NCBI GenBank assembly: GCA_937925635.1
Contig: CALALX010000039.1
Location: 1 to 19,667, forward strand
Reading direction: 5' to 3'
DNA: 19,667 bases
Source of the DNA: an uncultured Caulobacter sp.
GTDB taxonomy: Bacteria > Pseudomonadota > Alphaproteobacteria > Caulobacterales > Caulobacteraceae
Shown: positions 13,792 to 19,667 of the stretch, piece by piece
Layout of the letters: each line of letters opens with the position of its first letter
Position numbering within the stretch: position 1 is the stretch's first letter
The notes under the pieces: model-generated
What the model saw: only the letters and a program-made list of their open reading frames with translations
Database searches by the model: none
What the model was told of the DNA's origin: nothing
Made by a program: the position numbers and the translations under genes

Positions 13792-14997
13792 TCAAGACGT
13801 GGCGTCGGATTCCCCGAGATGACGCCCGCGGCGACGGGCGCCGTTTTCGTCCAGCCCCTGGGGATCGCCGTTCTCGCTCATCAGGATGGCGATCCAGCGC
13901 GAGCCGTCGAACTCGGCCAGGATGATCATCGCCATCACCGCCAGCGGGGTGGACAGGAACATGCCTGGCAGGCCCCACAGCAGCCCCCAGGCGGCCAGCG
14001 ACAACAGCACGACCACCGGGTCGATGTTGAGGCTGTCGCCCTGCATGCGCGGCGTGATGATGTTGCCGACCACCGCCTGGATGGTCTGCAGGACCGCGAG
14101 AAGGACCACCGCCCACAGCGGATTTTGGAACTGCAGCAGGGCGAACACCACCGGGAAGGCGACGCCGACGATGCCGCCGATGATCGGGATGTAGGAGGCC
14201 AGGAAGATCAGGAAGGACCAGAACAGCGCGTTGTCGAGTCCCAGGGCGATCATTCCGAGCCAGGACGCCGCCGCGATCATCAGGCCGGTGACCGTCTGAA
14301 CCCACAGGTAACGCTCGACGCCGAACCGGATGCGATTGAAGACGAGGATCGCCTCGTCGCGCTCGCGGTTGTGCGGGAACAGGGCGACGATCTTGCGCTT
14401 GAAGCCCCGCCGCGCGGCGATGATGAAGCCTAGATAGATCAGCACGAACAGCGCGTCCGATCCGAAGCTGCGCAGACCGTTCACCAGGGAGGCGAGGAAC
14501 TGTGTCGGATTGCTCTTTCTCACCAGTTCGGCGACCGATTCCGGCGCCTCGCCGCCGGCGAACCGGAAGACAGCCCCGAACTGGATGATCAGGTCGTCGA
14601 GCCGGGCCTGGTAGGCGTCGAGCTTGCTGGCGAATTCCGCGGCGTTGACCACGACCACGACGGCGCTGACGCCGAAGATCAGCAGAGACAGCAGGATCGC
14701 GGCCAGGAACGACAGCGCGTCAGGCAGCTTGGGCCATTGCTTCTCAAGCCGGCGCGCGAAGCTGTCGACCATGATGGCCAGGAACATGGCCAGAGCCAGC
14801 GGCGTGAGGATTCCGCGCGTCAGCCACAGGGCGCAGCCGCTGGCGACCACGGCGAGAATCACCACGGCGTTGCGGGTGATGCCGTCGCCGGCGGCCGGCG
14901 GATTGGAGACCGCGGCCGCCGGGACCTCGGACGGCGAAACACGCTTGCGTCGGGCCGGTTCGGCCTTGGCGGCGGGCTTGGCGGGCGCTCTGGCCAT
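13792..14997 (-). CDS. AI-2E family transporter (PerM/TqsA-like membrane protein)
   Basis: A 401-residue inner-membrane protein with a basic Ala/Pro/Lys-rich cytoplasmic N-terminus (1-40). The layout is typical of the family: helix pairs at about 43-78 and 95-118, a periplasmic-type amphipathic stretch (120-175), a helix at 181-195, and four to five helices in the C-terminal half. Conserved segments are YIPIIGGIVG (269-278), GNIITPRMQG (311-320), and LLSLAAWGLLWGLPGMFLSTPL ending near 352. Members have been linked to autoinducer-2 export (TqsA), Na+/H+ exchange or simple permease roles, so the substrate cannot be inferred. ATG 14995-14997 is preceded by GAGAGGA at good spacing. It is divergent from the HerA-like gene and shares a 119-base promoter region with it. 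Confidence 0.92.
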   Translation of the reverse strand: MARAPAKPAAKAEPARRKRVSPSEVPAAAVSNPPAAGDGITRNAVVILAVVASGCALWLTRGILTPLALAMFLAIMVDSFARRLEKQWPKLPDALSFLAAILLSLLIFGVSAVVVVVNAAEFASKLDAYQARLDDLIIQFGAVFRFAGGEAPESVAELVRKSNPTQFLASLVNGLRSFGSDALFVLIYLGFIIAARRGFKRKIVALFPHNRERDEAILVFNRIRFGVERYLWVQTVTGLMIAAASWLGMIALGLDNALFWSFLIFLASYIPIIGGIVGVAFPVVFALLQFQNPLWAVVLLAVLQTIQAVVGNIITPRMQGDSLNIDPVVVLLSLAAWGLLWGLPGMFLSTPLAVMAMIILAEFDGSRWIAILMSENGDPQGLDENGARRRGRHLGESDATS

Positions 14998-15061
14998 CGG
15001 AGTCCTCTCACGGCGTGGACGGGACTGTCGCGGTGGTCCGCTGGGTCGTCAATCCGCCAGC

Positions 15062-15090
15062 TTGGCGAAGGCCCGGGCCCGGCCTAGCTT
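15062..15090 (+). promoter_or_regulatory. Candidate promoter of the HerA-like gene
   Basis: TTGGCGA (15062-15068) followed after 14 bases by CCTAGCTT (15083-15090) partly resembles the Caulobacter housekeeping promoter. The -10 match is poor, so this is tentative. The region is the divergent gap with the transporter gene. Confidence 0.3.
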
Positions 15091-15116
15091 CGGCGTCCAG
15101 CTTTATGGAGACAGCC

Positions 15117-16652
15117 ATGGACGGCGCCAGCGACCCGGGACTTCTGTTCGTCGGATACTCGGACAAGCCCGAGACTCTGCGCCTGGACCGGGCCAACCGG
15201 CACGGACTGGTCGCCGGGGCGACCGGCACCGGCAAGACGGTGACGCTGCAGATCCTCGCCCAGGCCTTCTCCGACGCCGGGGTGCCGGTGTTCGCCGCCG
15301 ATGTGAAGGGCGACCTGTCGGGCATCTGCCAGCCCGGATCGCCCAACGAGAAACTGCTGGCCCGCGCCGCCGGCATGCATCTGGAGTTGCGCCCCGACGC
15401 CCCGCCCACCGTGTTCTGGGATCTGTTCGGCGAGCGCGGGCACCCCGTGCGGACGACCATCTCCGAGATGGGCCCCATCCTGTTGTCGCGCCTGCTGGAG
15501 CTGAACGACGTCCAGGAAGGGGTGCTCAACATCGTCTTCAAGGTCGCCGACGCCGAGGGCCTGCTGCTGCTCGACCTCAAGGACCTGCAGGCGGCGCTGA
15601 AGTACGTGGCCGACAACGAGAAGGAGATCGACGCCCAGTACGGCAACGTCTCCGCCGCCACGGTCGGCACCATCCAGCGCGGCCTGCTGACCCTGGAGAC
15701 CCAGGGCGCGGCCAACCTGTTCGGCGAGCCGGCGCTGCAGCTCAGCGACCTGATGCGGGTCGACGGTTCGGGCCGGGGCGTCGTCTCGATCCTGGCCGCC
15801 GACAGGCTGATCCAGAGCCCGCGGCTCTACGCGACCTTCCTGCTGTGGCTGCTGTCGGAGCTGTTCGAGGACCTGCAGGAGGTCGGCGACGTCGACAAGC
15901 CACGTCTGGTGTTCTTCTTCGACGAGGCGCACCTCCTGTTTCGCGACGCGCCCAGGGCGCTGCTGGAAAAGGTCGAACAGGTCGTCCGGCTGATCCGGTC
16001 CAAGGGGGTGGGCATCTACTTCGTCACCCAGAATCCGGCCGACATTCCCGAAACCGTGCTGGCCCAGCTGGGCAACCGCTTCCAGCACGCCCTGCGCGCC
16101 TACACCCCGGCCGAGCAGAAAGGTCTGCGGGCGGCGGCGGCCAGCTTCCGGCCCAACCCCGCCTTTGACACCGCCGAGGCCATCCAGGGTCTGGGCGTGG
16201 GCGAGGCGCTTGTCTCGGTCCTCGACGAGAAGGGCGCGCCGTCGGTGACGGCGATGACGAAGATCCGCCCGCCGGCCTCGCGGCTGGGCCCCGCTACGGA
16301 GGCCGAACGCCAAGCGGTGATCGGGCATAGCCCGGTGCGCGGCCTCTACGACCAGGCCAAGGACCGGGAGTCGGCCTTCGAATCGCTCAAGACCCGCGCA
16401 GAGCAGGCGACGCGCCAGGCCGAGGCGGCCGCCGCCGAAGCCGAGGCCGCGAAGCGCCGCGAGGCGGACGAGAAAGCCTGGGAGAAGGAACAGGCGCGTC
16501 GCGATCGCTACGACCGCGACCCCGCCCCGCGCCGCACGTCCAGCCGCCAGACCATGGGCGAGGCCTTCGGCAAGACCTTGGTCCGCACGGTGGCTAGCCA
16601 GCTGGGTCGCGAGATCCTCCGCGGCGTGCTGGGGGGCCTGAAGCGGCGGTAG
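15117..16652 (+). CDS. HerA-like ATPase, DUF853 family (YjgR-like)
   Basis: A 511-residue P-loop ATPase of the HerA/FtsK superfamily. Walker A is GATGTGKT (34-41), and Walker B is VFFFDEAH with D269 and E270. The stretch GIYFVTQNPADIPETVLAQLGNRFQHALRAYTP matches the sensor and arginine-finger region of DUF853 proteins. The last hundred residues are an Ala/Glu/Arg-rich likely coiled coil and a basic tail ending LGGLKRR. HerA proteins translocate DNA with NurA-type nucleases, but DUF853/YjgR proteins lack an assigned partner and function, and no nuclease gene is adjacent here. I chose ATG 15117 because GGAGA sits six bases upstream (15107-15111); the ATG at 15105 has no ribosome site. It is convergent with the small exported protein gene. 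Confidence 0.92.
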   Translation: MDGASDPGLLFVGYSDKPETLRLDRANRHGLVAGATGTGKTVTLQILAQAFSDAGVPVFAADVKGDLSGICQPGSPNEKLLARAAGMHLELRPDAPPTVFWDLFGERGHPVRTTISEMGPILLSRLLELNDVQEGVLNIVFKVADAEGLLLLDLKDLQAALKYVADNEKEIDAQYGNVSAATVGTIQRGLLTLETQGAANLFGEPALQLSDLMRVDGSGRGVVSILAADRLIQSPRLYATFLLWLLSELFEDLQEVGDVDKPRLVFFFDEAHLLFRDAPRALLEKVEQVVRLIRSKGVGIYFVTQNPADIPETVLAQLGNRFQHALRAYTPAEQKGLRAAAASFRPNPAFDTAEAIQGLGVGEALVSVLDEKGAPSVTAMTKIRPPASRLGPATEAERQAVIGHSPVRGLYDQAKDRESAFESLKTRAEQATRQAEAAAAEAEAAKRREADEKAWEKEQARRDRYDRDPAPRRTSSRQTMGEAFGKTLVRTVASQLGREILRGVLGGLKRR

Positions 16653-16696
16653 CGCGTCTCCGGCGAAGCCGCGGGGTGGGTGCTGGACGCACCGCT

Positions 16697-16993
16697 TCAG
16701 GAATTCGGATCAGCGGGATGCGGCCCGTCAATGACGGCCCAGTCTCTTCCGCTGATCGCGACGTGGATTTCCTCGGCGATCCAGCGATTCGCCGCTGTCC
16801 GCCTTTGATACAGACAGACAAACTCCGACGGCTCCTCTTCGAAGCCCTCGCATCGCAGGCCGCGCAGCCTGTCGGGAGAGACCCGGATCACCGCTGCAAG
16901 CTCGACCAAGGACGGGCCCGGAGGAACCGCGAGCGCCCATCCTCCCAGGCTCAGGGCCGCAAATATGTAGGGTAGCGACAGGCCCGCCCGCAC
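16697..16993 (-). CDS. Small putative exported hypothetical protein
   Basis: A 98-residue frame starting at GTG 16991-16993, six bases after the stop of the MHYT-GGDEF-EAL gene on the same strand, so probably co-transcribed. Residues 1-22 (RAGLSLPYIFAALSLGGWALA) look like a signal peptide cleaved near ALA. The mature part is mixed polar sequence with two cysteines (C48 and C59) that could form a disulfide, and an internal EFVCLYQRR followed by EEIHVAISGRDW, which reads like a folded beta-strand domain rather than shadow sequence. I recognise no family. The start codon has only a weak purine-rich site, and codon use is less GC-biased than its neighbours. A real gene is probable but not certain. 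Confidence 0.55.
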   Translation of the reverse strand: MRAGLSLPYIFAALSLGGWALAVPPGPSLVELAAVIRVSPDRLRGLRCEGFEEEPSEFVCLYQRRTAANRWIAEEIHVAISGRDWAVIDGPHPADPNS

Positions 16994-16999
16994 GGGGGC

Positions 17000-19459
17000 C
17001 TACGCCGCCTTTTTCCGTGAGCGCGGCGCCTTGGGCTCCACTACCCGCTCGACCGGCGGAGTCACGTGGAAGCCCGGCGCGCCGTCGTCGGTCCAGGCGG
17101 ACAGGGTGTCGGCCGGGGCCGGGCGGCCAATCGCGTAGCCCTGCACCTCGGCGCAGTCCTCGCCGCGCAGGAACTCCAGCTGCTCGGGCGTCTCGACACC
17201 CTCGGCCACGACCGGGATGTCCAGGCTGCGGCCAAGGCCCAGCACGGCCTTGACGATCACGGTCGCGCGCGCGTCGCGGTGGATGTTTTCCACGAAGCTC
17301 TTGTCGACCTTGATCTTGTCGAACGGGAACGACTGCAGGGTCGACAGCGACGAGAAGCCGGTGCCGAAGTCGTCCATGGCGATGCGGACGCCCAGCGCCT
17401 TGAGCCGGCGCAGGTTGTCCAGCGCGCGCTGGTAGTCCTTGAACAGAGCGCTCTCGGTGACCTCCAGCTCCAGGCGCGCGGCCGGCAGGCCGGACTCGAT
17501 CAGGATCTCGTGCACCAGGGTCGGCAGGTTCGGCTGGTTCAGCTGCAGCGGCGACAGGTTCACCGCGATGCTCAGCGGTCGGGTCCAGGCGGCCGCCTCG
17601 ATGCAGGCCTTGCGCAACACCCACTCGCCCAGCGAGACGATCAGGCCGGTTTCCTCGGCCAGCGGGATGAAGTCGATCGGCGGGATCATGCCGCGGGTCG
17701 GATGCTTCCAGCGAACCAGGGCCTCGAAGCCGCAGATCTCGCCGTCGCAGGCGCGGGCCTGTGGCTGGTAGTGGACGACCAGATCCTCGTCGAGGATGGC
17801 TTGGCGCAGCTCGCGGGCCAGATTGCGACGCTCGCGAATGGTCTCGTCCATCTCGCGCTTGAAGAAGCGATAGGCGCCGCGGCCGCCCTCCTTGGCGCGG
17901 TAGAGGGCCATGTCGGCGTTGGCCAACAGGGCTTCGCCGGTGCGGCCGTCGTCGGGGAACAGGGACACGCCGAGGCTGGCGGCCATGGCCAGGTCCTGGC
18001 CTTCATAGGCCATGCCCTCGCGCAGCGCTTCCAGCAGCTGGCCGGCGAGTTCGGAAGCGGCGGTCGCGTGGTCGCTGTCCTGGTCGGTGATGTGGACGAC
18101 GACGAACTCGTCGCCGCCGAGCCGGGCCGCGAACGAGGGCGAGGACAGGCTGTCCTGCAGGCGACGCGCGGTCTCGACCAGCACCGCGTCGCCGGCCAGG
18201 TGACCGTGCAGGTCGTTGGCCTCCTTGAAGTGGTCGAGGTCGACGCAGATCAGCGACAGATGCTCGCCCGAGGCTTCGACGCGGTCGAGCGCGGCGGCGA
18301 GGCGGGCCTGCAGCGCGTTGCGATTGGGCAGGCCGGTCAGGCCGTCATGCTCGGCCAGATAGCGGATCTTCTCCTCGGCGGATCGCCGCTCGCGGAGGTC
18401 GCGGACCGCCAGCACGGTCAGGCCGCGGGTCTCGGCCCGGGCGCCGTCGTCCATGAGGCGGGCGAAGATCTCGACCGGGATGGACTTGCCGCCATCGACG
18501 GGCTGCATGCGGCCTTCGCGGCGATCGGCCCCGTCGGTGTGCACGCCCTTGGCGTCGTCGAAGGTCAGCATGCCATCCATGAGCGGCTGGCCGAGCAGGT
18601 CGTCGAGGGTGGAGCCGGCCATCTCGCAGAAGGCGGCGTTGGCGTCCTTGATGGTCCCGTGCTGAACCACGACGATGCCTTCATAGGCGGCGTTGGCCAG
18701 GGTGCGGATGCGCTCCAGCGCCGAGGCGGTGGTCTGGGATTCGATGAACACCGCGCCCAGTCCGGCCAGCATGATCAGGCCGGTGATGCTGGTCACCGCC
18801 AGGGTCATCAGGCCGCCGGAGAACAGCTGGTCAGGCACCACGACGCTGGCGTCCGGGATGATGGTGATGGCGCCCATGCCGGTGAAGTGCAGCGAGCAGA
18901 CCGCCAGGGTCAGCAGCACGCCGCCAAACGCCTGCTTCAGGAACCCGCGGCCGTCGCCGGCCAGCATGAGGGCGGCGGAGGCGCCCGCCACGCCGAGCAT
19001 CACCGAGACGCCGATGGTGGCCGACTCCCAGGTGATGTGGCCCTGGGTCACGAACGACGACATGCCGGTGTAGTGCATCGCGCCGACGCCCAGGCCGATC
19101 AGCAGACCGCCGGCCAGCTGGTTGACGTAGTCCCGCTCGCGGTTGGCGGTGGCGGCGAAGAAGCCCGCGCCCATGAACAGCACCGAGACCATCAGCGACA
19201 TGATCGTGCCGGTCGGCGAGAAGCCGGTCTTCACGCCCGGGTCATAGGCGAGCATGCCGAGGAAGTGGGTGGCCCAGACGCCGGATCCGGCGACGAGGGC
19301 GGTGAACAGCAGCCAGGCGGCGCGCGCCAGTCCTCGGGCGCCGTTCATGCGCGAATAGAGTCGGAACGCCGTCAGCGACGCGGACAGGCACACCAGGCCC
19401 GCGATCACCACCATGCCGTAATCGTGCTCGTTCACGAGACACGAGAATACCTTGAACAC
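17000..19459 (-). CDS. MHYT-PAS-GGDEF-EAL cyclic-di-GMP signalling protein
   Basis: An 819-residue inner-membrane protein that probably makes or degrades c-di-GMP. The N-terminal MHYT sensor has seven predicted helices (about 13-240) and three signature motifs, THFLGM (64-69), MHYTGM (128-133) and LHFTGM (190-195); MHYT domains are proposed to bind copper and sense O2, CO or NO. A PAS domain follows (about 255-365), then GGDEF with an intact LGGDEF (448-452) but no RxxD inhibitory site before it. The EAL domain keeps FEALVRW (579-581), NLSPLQL, EVTES, DDFGTG (696-701), K in KVDKSF and AEGVE, so phosphodiesterase activity is expected; net activity is unknown. GTG 19457-19459 is chosen because GGAG lies six bases upstream and the EHD-VV-A-LVC N-terminus is typical. 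Confidence 0.95.
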   Translation of the reverse strand: MFKVFSCLVNEHDYGMVVIAGLVCLSASLTAFRLYSRMNGARGLARAAWLLFTALVAGSGVWATHFLGMLAYDPGVKTGFSPTGTIMSLMVSVLFMGAGFFAATANRERDYVNQLAGGLLIGLGVGAMHYTGMSSFVTQGHITWESATIGVSVMLGVAGASAALMLAGDGRGFLKQAFGGVLLTLAVCSLHFTGMGAITIIPDASVVVPDQLFSGGLMTLAVTSITGLIMLAGLGAVFIESQTTASALERIRTLANAAYEGIVVVQHGTIKDANAAFCEMAGSTLDDLLGQPLMDGMLTFDDAKGVHTDGADRREGRMQPVDGGKSIPVEIFARLMDDGARAETRGLTVLAVRDLRERRSAEEKIRYLAEHDGLTGLPNRNALQARLAAALDRVEASGEHLSLICVDLDHFKEANDLHGHLAGDAVLVETARRLQDSLSSPSFAARLGGDEFVVVHITDQDSDHATAASELAGQLLEALREGMAYEGQDLAMAASLGVSLFPDDGRTGEALLANADMALYRAKEGGRGAYRFFKREMDETIRERRNLARELRQAILDEDLVVHYQPQARACDGEICGFEALVRWKHPTRGMIPPIDFIPLAEETGLIVSLGEWVLRKACIEAAAWTRPLSIAVNLSPLQLNQPNLPTLVHEILIESGLPAARLELEVTESALFKDYQRALDNLRRLKALGVRIAMDDFGTGFSSLSTLQSFPFDKIKVDKSFVENIHRDARATVIVKAVLGLGRSLDIPVVAEGVETPEQLEFLRGEDCAEVQGYAIGRPAPADTLSAWTDDGAPGFHVTPPVERVVEPKAPRSRKKAA

Positions 19460-19564
19460 GCCCCGCTCCCCATTCTGGAGAATTCACCAGCGGGCACTAT
19501 CGGCGCCAGAAGCAAAAAAAGCGTTTCAAACCGAGACTGGGGTTCGGCGAACGTCCCGGACGCG
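19460..19564 (-). promoter_or_regulatory. Leader/promoter region of the MHYT-GGDEF-EAL gene
   Basis: The ribosome site GGGGAG is at 19466-19471 on the minus strand. Further upstream is TTGAAA (19525-19530), a possible -35, followed by a run of seven T (19513-19519). I cannot define a matching -10. The region is bounded upstream by the tRNA terminator, so the gene should have its own promoter here. Confidence 0.35.
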
Positions 19565-19590
19565 AAAAAGGCCGGGGTTTCCCCCGGCCT
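19565..19590 (-). terminator. Intrinsic terminator of the tRNA-Gly gene
   Basis: On the minus strand AGGCCGGGG (19582-19590), loop GAAA, and CCCCGGCCT form a perfect 9-bp GC stem followed directly by a T-run (complement of 19565-19569). It lies 22 bases after the tRNA 3' end, a canonical Rho-independent terminator. Confidence 0.9.
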
Positions 19591-19612
19591 CTTCGAGATC
19601 GATCTTCCTAAA

Positions 19613-19667
19613 TGGAGCGGGCGATGAGATTCGAACTCACGACCCCAACCTTGGCAAGGTTGTGCTC
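19613..19667 (-). tRNA. tRNA-Gly (anticodon GCC), 3' part; 5' end beyond right edge
   Basis: The minus strand reads GAGCACAACC, anticodon loop TTGCCAA (anticodon GCC at 19653-19655), the closing GGTTG, a T arm GTGAGTTCGAATCTCAT with the invariant GTTCGAAT core, and an acceptor strand CGCCCGC followed by an encoded TCCA end. The CAACC/GGTTG anticodon stem is perfect. About 20 bases of the 5' end (acceptor 5' strand and most of the D arm) lie outside the window. Confidence 0.95.

Noticed and set aside
16653..16696. Small hairpins (CGGC-GAA-GCCG, GGTGC/GCACC) in the convergent gap after the HerA-like gene
   Set aside because: The stems are only four to five pairs with no T-run, too weak to call a terminator.
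17066..19627. 853-codon open frame antisense to the MHYT-PAS-GGDEF-EAL gene
   Set aside because: The minus strand carries intact GGDEF, EAL and MHYT motifs. The plus-strand product is low-complexity and would run through the terminator into the tRNA.

Overview
The window is high-GC, densely packed DNA that looks like the chromosome of an alphaproteobacterium of the order Caulobacterales (Caulobacter, Phenylobacterium or a relative). Four things point there: the 180-kDa class of NAD-glutamate dehydrogenase, the SDHAF4-like (DUF1674) protein near rsmB, GANTC (CcrM-type) sites inside intergenic palindromes, and promoter-like boxes resembling the Caulobacter housekeeping consensus. The genus is inference. 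Most of the window is conserved housekeeping sequence. I see no phage, transposase, CRISPR array, toxin-antitoxin pair or defence system.

Layout. 1-597 (-): 5' part of an exported Gly/Tyr/Pro-rich protein with repeated Cys-Cys pairs, running off the left edge and absent from a simple ORF scan. 755-967 (-): SDHAF4-like small protein. 1064-1950 (+): two tandem paralogous small membrane proteins sharing an AHAHLNLLG motif, with a perfect hairpin between them, downstream of an AT-richer divergent promoter region. 1992-5697 (+): tightly spaced rsmB, rpe and a heparinase II/III-family protein. 5703-5990: a long inverted-repeat element, then a clear ZTP (pfl) riboswitch in the leader of purH (5991-7574). 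7572-7809: a cluster of palindromes, some with GANTC sites, ending in a 26-bp near-perfect dyad just before a dienelactone-hydrolase-family gene (7816-8583).

8623-13470 (-) is the very large NAD-dependent glutamate dehydrogenase. It is convergent with the hydrolase and has a recognisable promoter flanked by a direct repeat. Upstream lies an AI-2E family transporter (-), divergent from a HerA-like/DUF853 ATPase (+). The right end has a small exported hypothetical protein and an MHYT-PAS-GGDEF-EAL cyclic-di-GMP protein (both -). Beyond them are a canonical intrinsic terminator and a partial tRNA-Gly(GCC) running off the right edge.

How it fits together. rsmB (rRNA methylation), rpe (pentose phosphate pathway) and purH (last two steps of IMP synthesis) are core metabolism. 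The ZTP riboswitch ties purH expression to the purine/one-carbon alarmone ZTP/ZMP, and a visible helix could hide the purH Shine-Dalgarno when ligand is absent. The best leads for new biology are that expression platform, the Cys-pair secreted protein, the tandem HAHLN membrane proteins, and the regulatory palindromes around purH, the hydrolase and the dehydrogenase. I did not find a convincing new multi-gene system.
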